DNA of 64,000 nt from Marsupella aquatica (GCA_973895155.1 OZ316893.1:5146001-5210000); one strand, 5' to 3'. Counted from the first letter of the stretch, positions 46,758 through 57,934 are shown. Translations and numbers: made by a program. Notes: generated from the letters alone by a model not told the origin.

Positions 46758-47184
46758 TGACGGAGGGGCGAGAACTCGAGAACCGCTTCTTCTTCTTCTT
46801 CATCAATGGGAGAACAGAAATCCTCTACATGTCGATGAAAAGGACTCTGAGGTGGATCGAATGATGCGCGATCGAAGCTGGGCTTGGGCGGGAGACGTGA
46901 TCGATGGCCTGCTTCAAAACCTCCCAAGCACCGCCAAAATCAAAAACCCCAAATGCTTCAAATGCTGCGCGAAATGTACATAATCGTTTTGCCGTCCTTG
47001 GCAAACAAGCATGGCGGGAAAAATCATTTGCGCGAGAAAACATTTCCGGACCATCTCTGGTGCGCAAGATCTCAGCCGTCGGCTTTGCTATTCAAGGGTG
47101 CGATTGAAATATTCTGACTAGAGATACCTTTGTTGTGTTGATTAAGTATTGTACGAATATGAGCGAGAAGTGTATGAAATAGAG
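46758..47184. other. RAD5A upstream region
   Basis: Probably the RAD5A promoter and leader on the minus strand. No divergent gene is recognisable. It is bounded upstream by the Copia-2 insertion. Confidence 0.35.
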
Positions 47185-47189
47185 GTCGG
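47185..47189. repeat. Target-site duplication of Copia-2, left copy
   Basis: GTCGG, repeated directly after the 3' LTR at 53671-53675. Confidence 0.9.
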
Positions 47190-47302
47190 TGTTAAACTCT
47201 ACCTATAACTAGAGTTACTTTCACCATAGTTACATTAACCTCCATGTATATATATATCAATACCATTGAGTAAACAGAAAACTGAGTCATTATCTTGTAT
47301 CA
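47190..47302 (+). repeat. Copia-2 5' LTR
   Basis: 113 bp, TGTTAAAC...TTGTATCA, identical to the 3' LTR except for one extra TA in its TATATATATA stretch. This is very short for a plant copia LTR. Confidence 0.95.
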
Positions 47303-47319
47303 CGTTATCAGCACGAGCC
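47303..47319 (+). other. Copia-2 putative primer-binding site
   Basis: CGTTATCAGCACGAGCC follows the LTR directly. It is not the usual TGGTATCAGAGC tRNA-Met site seen in Copia-1, so a different tRNA or an internal tRNA segment may be used. I cannot name the tRNA. Confidence 0.6.
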
Positions 47320-48741
47320 TTAGACTAGCCGAGCACGAAACGGGAGATGAGAATTTTTTTTTAAGAATCTGAATTCCAGCTTTCCCCAAAGAGAATGATG
47401 CGAATGTGGAGAAATTTCAACCTGGAAAAGAACATATGTTAGAGGGACCACGAAAGAAGGTTGAAGAGGCCCACAGAATAAACGAGAATCGAAAGCCAGA
47501 GGAACTCGTAGGGAGCGCGAAGAATCGATAAGGAAATCAAAGAACTATGCTAGCGACCGACGACCGAAAGCTCACAAAAATCCTTTGAAAGGAATAAACC
47601 ATAGATGCTGGCTGCAATCGAAGAAATTCAGTTGACGATCGAAGGCATAAGGAAAGAGAAGAAGGAGACGAAACGAAAGGACGATCGAAGAGAAAGAAAC
47701 GCACACTCAAAATAGACATCGAAGGATCCCAGCTTCGTCAATTAAATAAGCACATTCAATTGATGAAAGCCATAAGGACAGGAGTGCAGGGTGCACAATG
47801 AGGACCGATGTCGAGAGCATGTGAAATCAAAAATTCTCAAAAGGAATTGAAAAGAGGGCCAAAAGAGACGCCGGAACGGAAGCTGGCTGAAATCAATGGA
47901 ATTCTTACGAAGACCGAAGGCGATCGTAAGTAGACGGAGCAGACATCCAGAAATTTCAGAAATTCGATGAGAAACTCGTAAGAGAACAACGAAGCGAAAG
48001 GGACATTGATAGAAGGAGTGCGCGAGCAAAGGAGAGAGCGATCGAGGAGCCAATGATCGAGAAATTAAAGAGGTGACTTTACAGGCTTACGGAAATCGAA
48101 AGCATAAGGACTGCGAAGAAAGGGAAAAAGAAGCAGCCCGATACATCAAGAACATCGCGACAGTTGTTGTGAGTGAATGTTGCGAAGGAGAAGAACTACG
48201 GAAGATAAGGACATCGAGGAAAAGGAACAACAAGACCGAAGGTTGAAGGTCGAAGCACAACAGACCGAGATTTGATGCAACAGACAAAGGTAGCACGAAG
48301 GGTCGTGCAAAGGGGGCCACCAAGAGACAAAATGGCGCCCCATTTCATCGATAAAACATCGAGCTCGAGCCAAAAACCGCTAAGTGCACGCTGCACAACC
48401 GCTAAACCTCTTTAATTGCATAATCCTGCAAAGCTTTCAGAATCACCGTGTAATTGTGTGCACTTAACGACTTAACTGCAACCCTGCATAATTGCACAAG
48501 GAATACAAAGAAAACCTAAAATACAAAGGAAATAATGCACTTATCCAAATACAAAGGAATCTAACCAGATAAGTGCAAACCGCAAATTTAAAACCAAAAC
48601 CTAATAATCATCTCAACACTAGCATAAGACCTAGATAACTTTGCATTCAATCGCTCAACCCTACCCTACGATTGTATGCGGCAAAATGTGCATAGTCTTT
48701 ACAATACCTATACAATATATATAGCGAACTAGAAATCCGAG
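47320..48741 (+). other. Copia-2 long untranslated leader
   Basis: About 1.4 kb, purine-rich on the plus strand (many GAAAG, GAAGA and CGAAG runs) up to about 48300, then AT-rich before gag. Incidental minus-strand frames are Ser/Leu/Phe-rich shadows. No coding role seen. Confidence 0.6.
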
Positions 48742-51588
48742 ATGGCGAACTTAGAGAAGTTGCAATTTCCCGCTTTAGAATTAGAAGGTAGTAACTACCT
48801 TGCCTGGTCTTTAGATATAAAGACCCACCTTAAAGCCAAATCCCTATCACGCGCCCTAGAAGCCCACATGCCAGAAGCTGAAGAGGCCCAGGCACTAGTT
48901 TTTATCCGACGTCATTTACACCAATTCCTACAAATGCAATATTTGCATTTGAGTTCACCTCGCGAGCTATGGCTGGCTATCCAGACAAGGTACGACCACC
49001 AGAAACTGGTGGCGCTACCTCGTGCCAGACAAGATTGGATGAACCTTAGGGTTCAAGACTTCACCTCAGTCTCCGCCTATGACAACGAGCTATTTAGGAT
49101 AACCTCTACGCTCACCCTATGCGGCGAGACAACATCCGATAATGACCTACTAGAAAAGACCCTATCCACTTTTCACTCCACAAACCTAATACTTGCGACT
49201 CAGTATCGCAACATGAAGTTTACCCAATACTCAGAACTCCTATCCCACCTTTTGGTTGCTGAACAGCAACAACAATTATTGCTTATCAACTCAAAGAAGA
49301 GACCAGCTGGAACCTTAGCGCCCACACAGTTAACAGAAGCACATGCCATAGAAAATGGCCAAGCTTCCACTTCAAGCCAACAAAACCCTAAAACAACTAA
49401 ACAAAGTAAAGGGCGAAGACATAACAATAACTCCAACAGGGGGAGTTACTTTAACCATAGAAACCAAAGAAACTTTAAAAATCGCCCATTCAATGGACGT
49501 AAGCAACAGCATTTCCGTGGAGGCGGCTATAATAGAAACCGCAAAGGCGGAAACTATAGGCAAAACAACCAACCAAGGAGATTCCAACGCTCACCTACGA
49601 AACTATGCCACCAATGTGGCATGAACAATCACCTTGCCCGTGACTGCAGAATCCCAAAACACCTTAAGGAACTATATCAGCGTTCCTTGAAGGAAAAGAA
49701 ACAAGAAAGCACACCGCGTGAGACCCATGGAACTTTCATGGAATCTCACGACCCATTTCAGGACTTTGGCCCAAATCCTGAAACACACCTAGTTGCGTCT
49801 ACGTCTACACCAATAGACCTAGATAGCCCGAGCACATGCATAATTGATAGCGGTACTACACACTCCATCCTACGGGATAGAAAGCTATTTCACAGAATCA
49901 CACCCTCCAATCGCTCAATCATGACAATAAACGGTTCTAACCAGATAGAAGAGGGCTATGGCCCAGCTTCCTTGAGGTTACCTCAAGGCATAGAAATACA
50001 TATAGAATCAGCTATATATGCACCTCAAGCAACTAGAAATCTTTTAAGCTTTCGAGACTTAAGAGCGAATGGACTCCACGTCCAAACTGGGAACACAAAA
50101 ACCCAAGAGGTTCTTCACATTGTTGAAGTTACACCTCTAGGAAAAATAATAAGAGAAACTTTATTCTCGTACTCATGTGGGTTCTATCTAACACACATTG
50201 AATGCCTACACAATACAATTCAAGCCAACTCCTTGAACAAGCTATGGCATACACGCCTAGGTCACCCTGGCCAATCAATGTTGAACAAAATAAAGAAGCA
50301 TGCTCAAGGCATACCAAACAATATCCGCCATATTGTGCTAACTGCACCATGCTCAGCATGCTCACAAGGCAAATTAATCGCTAAACCCTCATTTTCAAAA
50401 TTGCCAAACAAAATACCTGAATTCCTAGCATTTTTGCATGTTGACATTTGCGGCCCGATTAACCCACCTAGCGGACCATTCCGCTACTTTATGGTGATAA
50501 TAGATGCATCCACTAAATGGTCAAATGTGACCTTACTTTCAACACGCAATTTAGCCATACCCCGCATTCTCACGCAGATTTTGCGCCTGAAAGCACAATT
50601 CATAGATCAACCCATTAAGACATTGCGCGCAGATAATGCGGGGGAGTTCACATCATCCACTTTAGATGATTTTTGCACATCACTTGGTATTGATATCCAA
50701 TACCCAGTACCACATGTCCATTTTCAAAATGGATTGGCTGAAGCAATCATCAAGCGCCTACAGCTAATAGCACGCCCACTTCTAATGCAGGCAAAACTAC
50801 CTGTTACTGCATGGGGCCATGCTATCTTACATGCTAACGCACTAATACAATATAGGCCATCTGCATTTAACGATTATAGTCCTTACCACCTGAATAATGG
50901 TAGAAAACCCGACCTAACCCATCTTCGATCGTTTGGATGTCAAGTTATGGTCCCCATAACTCCACCCAAACGAACAAAGATGGGACCCCAACGACAGTTG
51001 GGGATTTATGTCGGATATGACTCCCCGTCGATTATCCGATATTTGGAGCCTACCACAGGTGACCTTTTTAAGGCTAGATTTGCAGATTGCCATTTTGATG
51101 AAAACATTTTTCCTAAACTATATAACCCCGACACGAACCCACCACCACTTTTGGAGTGGGAACGCACTTCCCCATTTTGGGAAGATATTAGAACAAATCA
51201 GGGGGAGAAGGAAGTACAACGCATCTTACAACTCCACAAGATAGTGGAGGAGTTACCTGATTCCTTTGTGGATACCACACAAGTAACTCGGTCACATATT
51301 CCTGCGGCAAATGCACCAGCGAGGATCCAAATTCCAATTAATATAGCTGGAACCCAACAACCTCGACAAAAACGAGGTCGACCCCTTGGTGCAAAAGATA
51401 AACAACCACGTAGACGACCTTCGTCTACACCTGGTTCACCAATCATTACTTCGAGCTCTCCTCCAAGTAATGACGAAATATCAATCCATTACAACCATTC
51501 TGGTGAAATTTGGGACCGACAAGTCACCATCACAAATGAATGTTTCGCATCCATGGTTGCTAAAACCATTACGGATGAAACACCATAA
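48742..51588 (+). CDS. gag-pol: Copia-2 gag-protease-integrase frame (prematurely terminated)
   Basis: 948 codons from ATG 48742. It contains the gag domain (YLAWSLDIKTHL near residue 18), a Gln/Asn/Arg-rich nucleocapsid, a CCHC knuckle at about 289 (CHQCGMNNHLARDC), aspartic protease with intact DSGT at about 368, GAG-pre-integrase with zinc motif (LWHTRLGHPG...CSACSQGK, about 502), integrase catalytic Asp, Asp and Glu (VDICGP, LRADNAGEF, GLAEAIIKR, about 567-667), and the start of the linker to reverse transcriptase. It stops at TAA 51586-51588, where family members continue in frame, so this is a truncated polyprotein. Gag, protease and integrase may still be functional if expressed. Confidence 0.9.
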   Translation: MANLEKLQFPALELEGSNYLAWSLDIKTHLKAKSLSRALEAHMPEAEEAQALVFIRRHLHQFLQMQYLHLSSPRELWLAIQTRYDHQKLVALPRARQDWMNLRVQDFTSVSAYDNELFRITSTLTLCGETTSDNDLLEKTLSTFHSTNLILATQYRNMKFTQYSELLSHLLVAEQQQQLLLINSKKRPAGTLAPTQLTEAHAIENGQASTSSQQNPKTTKQSKGRRHNNNSNRGSYFNHRNQRNFKNRPFNGRKQQHFRGGGYNRNRKGGNYRQNNQPRRFQRSPTKLCHQCGMNNHLARDCRIPKHLKELYQRSLKEKKQESTPRETHGTFMESHDPFQDFGPNPETHLVASTSTPIDLDSPSTCIIDSGTTHSILRDRKLFHRITPSNRSIMTINGSNQIEEGYGPASLRLPQGIEIHIESAIYAPQATRNLLSFRDLRANGLHVQTGNTKTQEVLHIVEVTPLGKIIRETLFSYSCGFYLTHIECLHNTIQANSLNKLWHTRLGHPGQSMLNKIKKHAQGIPNNIRHIVLTAPCSACSQGKLIAKPSFSKLPNKIPEFLAFLHVDICGPINPPSGPFRYFMVIIDASTKWSNVTLLSTRNLAIPRILTQILRLKAQFIDQPIKTLRADNAGEFTSSTLDDFCTSLGIDIQYPVPHVHFQNGLAEAIIKRLQLIARPLLMQAKLPVTAWGHAILHANALIQYRPSAFNDYSPYHLNNGRKPDLTHLRSFGCQVMVPITPPKRTKMGPQRQLGIYVGYDSPSIIRYLEPTTGDLFKARFADCHFDENIFPKLYNPDTNPPPLLEWERTSPFWEDIRTNQGEKEVQRILQLHKIVEELPDSFVDTTQVTRSHIPAANAPARIQIPINIAGTQQPRQKRGRPLGAKDKQPRRRPSSTPGSPIITSSSPPSNDEISIHYNHSGEIWDRQVTITNECFASMVAKTITDETP

Positions 51589-53312
51589 CCATTAACCATT
51601 ATAGAATGCCAGAACAGGCCTGACTGGCCTAAATGGCAAGAAGCTATTAATGGAGAACTTGATTCTCTATTAAGTCGAAACACATTCGGCTCAGTGGAAT
51701 TAACACCACCAGATGTCCATTTAATTGGATATAAATGGACCTTTGTTCGTAAACATAATGATAAGGGACAAGTTGTCCGTTATAAAGCCCGCTTAGTCGG
51801 GAAAGGCTTTACTCAACAACCTGGTATTCATTATGATGAGACCTACTCACCAGTAATGGATAACATAACTTTTAGATACCTTATTAGTTTTGCAATTTTT
51901 CATAAACTAAAAATGTGACAAATGGATGTCGCTACTGCATATCTTTATGGGACCTTGGACACGTGTATTTATATGCGTGCACCACCAGAATTAGAAGCAC
52001 GTAAGCGTGCTTTAACTCAAGGAGCTAGATCTCATATTCCATATTTACATAAACTCATTCCAATATCATCTAATTCTTCTACTAATGTGTCTAACACACA
52101 TTCTGACACCGCTGTGTCCACCGTACGGCATACCCACCGCGGACTAGCTATCCGCGTGTTGAAGGCCCTATATGGCCTTAAACAAAGTGGCAGGGTATGG
52201 TATCAACGATTTACCGATGAGATGATATCCATGGGATTTTCCCATGATGCTATTGCACCATGCTTATTTATTAAGCATGTTGATGATGAATTTGTCATCA
52301 TTGCAATCTATGTTGATGATTTAAACATTTTTGGCACTCCAAAAATTACTGAATATACCATCACCACTCTAAAGTCCACTTTCGAGATGAAAGACCTTGG
52401 TCAAACTAGTTTTTGCTTAGGTCTACAACTCGAAATCTTGCCCACTGGCATGTTATTGCACCAGACCACATATACTGAAAAAATCCTGAAACAGTTCAAC
52501 ATGCACTTAGCTCACCCACTGACATCACCAATGGTAATTAGATCCTTAGAAAATAGTACTGATGTTTTTCGCAAACGCGAAGAACATGAACCAACCTTAG
52601 GACCTGAAACACCTTACCTTTCAGCTATAGGTGCACTTATGTACTTAGCTAACCAAACTCGACCAGACATCTCATTTGCAGTAAACCTTTTAGCAAGACA
52701 TAGCGCAAATCCCACCCGAGCCATTGGAATGGCGTTAAACACATATTCTGTTACTTACGTGGACACACAGACACAGGATTATTTTTCCCGTTTAACTCTA
52801 TACATGAGATTGTGGGATATGCAGATGTTGGTTATCTTTCAGATACCGACACTGCAAAATCTCAAACAGGATACGTCTTCCTTAGTGGAGACACAGCTAT
52901 TTCTTGGAAGAGTGTTAAACAAACTTTAACAGCTACATCTTCTAACCACTCCGAAATTTTAGCTCTTCATGAAGCTAGCCAAGAAGCCGTATGGTTACGA
53001 TCACTTATAAACCACATACAAGTACAAAGCGGCTTCAACTGCCTAACTCAACCTACTAACATATTTGAAGATAATGCAGCTTGTATTCAACAGATCACAC
53101 GAGGATTTATTAAAGGTGATCGAGTGAAGCATATCGCACCAAAGTTCTTTTACACTCATGAACTACATGGAAAAGAAATCAATGTGATGCAGGTAACAAG
53201 CGAAGACAACTGTGCTGACTTATTCACCAAATCGTTGACACCAACTATTCATCAACGACACTGTCACAAGATTGGTCTTCGGAGCTTACGCAAGATGATG
53301 TCAGAGACTTGA
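51589..53312 (+). pseudogene. pol: Copia-2 reverse transcriptase-RNase H remnant
   Basis: Continues the frame of 48742 after the TAA. RT motifs include YKWTFVRKH, YKARLVGKGFTQQ, MDVATAYLYGTL, LYGLKQSGRVW and the catalytic YVDDL. A TGA at 51916-51918 sits between LKM and QMDVATAY, where most copia elements have Arg or another sense codon, consistent with a C-to-T change. At about 52715 one base is gained or lost, and RNase H continues in the third frame (HWNGVKHIF, GYADVGYLSD, SQTGYVF, ALHEASQEAVWL, EDNAACIQ) to TGA at 53310. Reverse transcriptase from this copy cannot be full length. Confidence 0.9.
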
Positions 53313-53550
53313 CTGGAGCTATTACTACTATTGAAATTTTCAAACTATTCATGAGAATCACAAGACTGTACTCTTTTTCCTTTAAGAACTATAGATTTTT
53401 CTCTACTTACAAACAGAGTTTTTATATTAAGTTGCTAAAGGTTTTAACGAGGCAGTCTTCCTCCATTGTATCAATATCATGTAATTTATAAACATGATAT
53501 ATTAAATCTAGTTATAGCGCAGTTGACTACATAGTTACCACTACATAGTC

Positions 53551-53559
53551 AAGGGGGAG
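53551..53559 (+). other. Copia-2 polypurine tract
   Basis: AAGGGGGAG directly before the 3' LTR. Confidence 0.9.
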
Positions 53560-53670
53560 TGTTAAACTCTACCTATAACTAGAGTTACTTTCACCATAGT
53601 TACATTAACCTCCATGTATATATATCAATACCATTGAGTAAACAGAAAACTGAGTCATTATCTTGTATCA
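53560..53670 (+). repeat. Copia-2 3' LTR
   Basis: 111 bp, TGTTAAAC...TTGTATCA, followed by the GTCGG duplication at 53671-53675. Confidence 0.95.
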
Positions 53671-53675
53671 GTCGG

Positions 53676-54576
53676 GCCATTTTTACAGCATTCTTGCATG
53701 GGAGGGCCTTCAAATAATACACCCTTTTAAGTGATCAGGTGAAACCTTTGGAATGAGTGAGAGTTTCCTGCCTCATCCCCTTCCTCATTGCTATATTTGT
53801 GGAGTTTCAATGGTAAGGGCCTGCCCCTCCCCCTCCTTGTTGCTATATTTGTGGAGTTTCAATAGGGTGTCTCAAACATTGCGGAACGCAGAATTTTCCA
53901 ACGCCCGGGAGTTCGCACCGCGGGTCGCGGGCAGAAAATGTGCTACCGTCCAAGTTGGCTTCCGCACTTTTGCACCAGGGTTTTTGCGCCAACCTGGGCG
54001 TCCGTGGATACGGGTTTAGGCTCGCGTACAACCTGACCATGGTTAACTCTCATCGATGCCTCCACTCGCTGCGCCGTGCCAGGCCACGTCAGTTTGAAAC
54101 GTTTAGGAAATCATCGTGAGAACGATGAGCGCAGGACATTTTTGATATCGAGTGTATCGAAATGACGCATCTTGCCAACTAGAATCATCGCTTTCCATGA
54201 TCTTTGTAGTGAGCAGGAAGCCGAGCATCTCGTGCAATAATCGATTTCCCAGAATGAAAAGTGTCAGGTCGAGGGCGAGTACTCAAGCAGCGAGACATTG
54301 TGTGCGAGTGGAGTACCGGCAGGCCGCATGGGAGTTGCTGAGAAGAAGTACTTGCTAGAGGTGAGTCGCTCATCTCCGTATTGACATTTCCTAATGCAAC
54401 CCTTTCTGAATATGAGGTTTAGGCAGAGATGTTTCCCATGGATTAGCTGATTTCAGGCGTTGCATTTTTTTTGCTCAGGCCATGGCTCAGTGGACACCCA
54501 TTTCTGACGTCGAGAAGGACAGGGTTGCTTGGAAATTTGGAAAATATCCCCCCTCCCTGGTCTAGGCCGCTAACTA
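53676..54576. other. Intergenic with short tandem repeat
   Basis: Two copies of a ~52-bp unit (TTGCTATATTTGTGGAGTTTC at about 53788 and 53840). No gene recognised. Confidence 0.4.
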
Positions 54577-55639
54577 TCTACTACTATAATAAAGAATCCC
54601 GCCAGTTTTAGTCCTTCGTCCAGTTACAAAAATGAAAAAGGAGGGAACAAAGCTAAGCCATCAGATATTTTATAGAATTATTTATGGCTCTTGGATTGAG
54701 TGAGATGGGAACCTAAAATTGGCTGTAAGTTATAGTACAAGATAGGTATCTAAGTTATAGTACAAGGTAGATATAATATGTCATAGAGTACTTGCATGTG
54801 TTACTGTAGTTATTTTGTAGCTTAAGTATAATACTTTTTGGCATGGAGCATTATAGTGTAAGTATATTATTTTATGGTCTATTAATTTAGAGTACATTTG
54901 GCATGGGGCATGAAAGTGAAAAGATTTACTTGAGATAATGGTTTTGGTAGGGAGCGAGCACTAAGGGGAAGAGAGTAGGTTGACATTTTATTATTTTGGC
55001 TTTTGCTCTTAAAAAGGAGATTTAACTCTTTGGAAGTTAGTTAATTTTTAGTTATCTTGCATGGACCCCAATTTCTATTTTGCACAATGATATCTTTCAC
55101 TCGACAAAAAGTTTTTGTATAATAATGTATTTTAACAATTATTATTTTTATTCAACGATTATCTTTTGCACCACGTATGATCTATTTCTCAACAACATCT
55201 TTAACCAAACAACATCTATTATGCAACGCACGGGGATTGAAAGGATATCGAGAGAATGGTCATCTTTGCTAAACCCTAAAACACTAAACCTGAAACCGAT
55301 AATATAACGTTGCTCCAATTTATAGTGGTCGCCATTCAAATGCATGGGCATTTTGGGTAAAAAAACAAAACAAAGAAAAAGACTCACTCCTTCTTAGTTT
55401 CCTTGATTTTTTATTTCATAACATCTTTCAGAGAACAATAGCTTGGGTGAAACAACACCATTTTTCTTTTAACATCTTTTACTTCACGATCTCTTTGGCA
55501 AAATGACACCTTTTTCTTAATAACATCTTTCACACAATGGCATGTTTGGCAAACCTACTTTTTTTAAGACATTTTTAATTTGTGACATCTTTCACTTAAC
55601 AACATCTTGGGCAACACGACATCTTATTTCTTAACAACA

Positions 55640-56262
55640 TCTTTTGTGTAACGCACGGGTATTTTCCGTGAACGATGTCTTGGCTGACACAACATTTTTT
55701 TCTCAACAACATCTTTGCCAACATGACAATTTTTTCTCAACGACATCTTGGCCGATACAATGTCTTTTTTCTCAACGACTTCTTGGCCGACATGACATTT
55801 TTTTCTCAACGTCTTCTTGGCCGACACGACATCTTTTTTTCTCAATGACCTCTTGGGCGACAAGACATCCTTTTTTTCTCAATGACCTCTTGGTTGACAC
55901 TACATATTTTCTTTCAATGACCTCTTGGCCAATACAACATCTTTTTTTCTCAACGACATCTTGACCAACACAACTACTCTTGGGCGACACAACATCTTTA
56001 CTCTCAACGACCTCTTGGGCGACACGACATCATTTCTCTCAACGACCTCTTGGGCAACACGACATCTTTTCTCTCCACAACCTCTTGGGCAACACGACAT
56101 CTTTTCTCTCCACGACCTCCTAGGCAACACTACATCTTTTTTCTCCACGACCTCTTGGTTGACATTACATCATTTTTTCTCAATGACATCTTGGCCGACA
56201 CGACTTCTTTTGTGCAATGCACATCATTTTTTCTCAATGACATCTTGGCCGACATGAATTCT
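55640..56262. repeat. ~35-bp satellite array in Helitron
   Basis: About 14 degenerate units of the form TTTTCTCAACGACCTCTTGG plus GCGACACGACATC. The same unit occurs in reverse orientation at 29965-30170. Long open frames rich in Lys-Lys-Asp-Val-Val on the minus strand, or Phe-Ser-Thr-Thr-Ser on the plus strand, are by-products of the repeat. Confidence 0.9.
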
Positions 56263-56263
56263 T

Positions 56264-56278
56264 TTGTGCAACGCACAA
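56264..56278 (+). other. Helitron 3' terminal hairpin
   Basis: TTGTGC / GCACAA with an AAC loop, eight bases before the CTAG terminus. It acts as the transposition terminator in the rolling-circle model. Confidence 0.8.
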
Positions 56279-56290
56279 GTATTGAGCTAG

Positions 56291-57084
56291 TGTTGCATGA
56301 AATCCATATCCCCGGAAATTTACATACTCTGCCTGTCCACATGTATGTGACAATGGACTTCTCTGTGGGAAATCCCTTGAGTTCGGACCTCGTTGTGGCC
56401 ATTTATTACCAGGGCAAGCAAAGTTTAGATTCTAGCTAGTTTTATTTGATGCAGCACATGGACCCTGCAAACCTGCAAAGGCATTAATTTGGGATACTGC
56501 TTGCACTTTGTTGAGCACCTCTGCATATGAGTTCAGTCGATTGGCTAAACTAGACGAGTTACGTTTGGTTCAGTCAATTGTACAAAAATGTCCCAAGCTT
56601 CAGGTATCATTTGAAGTTAGGGGACACGAATTGCACATCTAGCGGCTGGTCATTGTTGATGAGGCTTTGACAATTATGACAGGTCCCCAATATGTTGGAT
56701 CTTCTAGTACCAACAGCCCTGACTTTAGGACACCCAAGAAGGACCCAGAAAACGCTTCCTAGTACTCCTGTTAAGCGTAGCAGTGCCAAAAAATACTTGC
56801 AGACCTCATTGAGCAATTGAAGGGGGCTGATCTTGATGACTAAAATGTACCCTTATTGGAGATTTAGACAATTGTGGCTGGTCGTCGTAGGGTTTTGAGG
56901 ACACCAAATCCACTGTAGTTTTATTTCTGCACTACTGTACTCTATTTTTTGAGAAATAATTTTTTTGACTCCAGAGTGTTCATTTTTTGGTATTTAAGAC
57001 TCTTTTTATTCTCCATATCAAATTCCGTGCAATCTTTGCCATATCTTAGCACATGCTTTTGTTCAAACGGTCTTGCAGGAAACC
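56291..57084 (+). other. Region upstream of Harbinger transposase; possible decayed coding sequence
   Basis: From about 56541 to 56915 one frame gives protein-like stretches (LVQSIVQKCPKLQVSFEVRG, LIEQLKGADLDD, IVAGRRRVLRTP) broken by several stops. This could be a decayed exon of the adjacent transposon or of an unrelated gene. I do not recognise the family. Confidence 0.25.
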
Positions 57085-57934
57085 ATGCCAAGAGTTTCAA
57101 AGAGGCAATGTCAGTTGAGACTTGTCAAGCAAACGCTTGAAGTCAGTATTGCTTTACACGATTCCACATCCGAGTTTGATGTGGACTCCATCCAGGGGAC
57201 TAGTGGTGACCTAGAGAATATCCCATCTAATTGTTTCTCCAGCGATTCAGATGATGCTGAGAGCGGTAACTTGGATTCCTCATCTGACTCTGAAAGGGAG
57301 GACAATGTTAAGGACTGTGAAGCAAACCCAATAGACCTATTTGAGTTGTACTTTGTTTTGTACAACTCAAGGTACTTGGTGCCCCGGCATGTAGCACCTA
57401 AGGCTAATGAATTTGCAACTCAGTTGCTCCATAATTTACCAGACAAAATATTTAGGCAGCCCACTCGGATGACCAAAACTTCATTTTTTACTCTTGTACG
57501 TGGACCTTATAACCCCACATCCTGTATTTCAGAATGATTCCTTGTGTGAGCAGGCACCAATTGTTCGCCAATTGGCTGTTTGCCTAGATCGCCTAGGCCA
57601 TGATGGTAATGGGGCATGCTTGAACCACATGATCCCCACATGGGGGGTCAGCAATGGGAGTCTCATCAACTTTTCAAACAGGTGTTCAAAGCTCTGGAGA
57701 ATGTGCTTGACGATTACATTCAGTGGCCTACATCACGAGAGCGAACAGTATTGAGCCAGGAGTTTGCTGCACATGGGTTTCCAGGATGTGTTGGCCTTAT
57801 AGACGGTTCTCTTTTGCCCCTAGCCCAACATCCATTTGCCCATGGGGAATGCTACTATGACCGAAAGAACAGGTACTCTGTGAATGTACAGGTGGTGTGT
57901 GACCATAAAAGGAGAATTTTGTGTATGTTCTCAG

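Larger units (their letters stand above)
47190..53670 (+). mobile_element. Copia-2: young, defective Ty1/copia element with very short LTRs
   Basis: A 6.5 kb element with LTRs of 113 and 111 bp that differ by a single TA unit, a GTCGG target duplication, a long 1.4 kb leader, a gag-pol frame in copia order and an AAGGGGGAG purine tract. The LTR identity shows very recent insertion. The polyprotein is nevertheless interrupted by TAA at 51586, TGA at 51916 and a one-base frameshift at about 52715, so it was most likely moved by proteins made elsewhere. It lies 1.27 kb upstream of the RAD5A start codon, in opposite orientation to that gene. Confidence 0.95.
54577..56290 (+). mobile_element. Non-autonomous Helitron with internal satellite array
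   Basis: Starts TCTACTACTATAATAAAG, typical of plant Helitron 5' ends. It finishes with a 6-bp-stem hairpin (TTGTGC-AAC-GCACAA, 56264-56278), eight bases, then CTAG at 56287-56290. The flanks are A on the left and T on the right, the expected A/T target with no duplication. The last 650 bp are a ~35-bp satellite. No Rep or helicase frame is present, so it depends on an autonomous partner. Confidence 0.8.

Noticed and set aside
46721-46927. Separate small gene encoding an acidic protein on the minus strand
   Set aside because: There is no ATG before the open stretch, and it ends at a splice donor consistent with a RAD5A leader exon; no homologue recognised.
47742-48396. Minus-strand frames of 66-103 codons in the Copia-2 leader
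   Set aside because: Ser/Leu/Phe-rich complements of a purine-rich stretch, with no motifs.
55624-56257. Several overlapping open frames of 70-110 codons on both strands rich in Lys-Lys-Asp-Val-Val or Phe-Ser-Thr-Thr-Ser
   Set aside because: They are translations of the 35-bp satellite array; the period is not a multiple of three and no frame is preserved.
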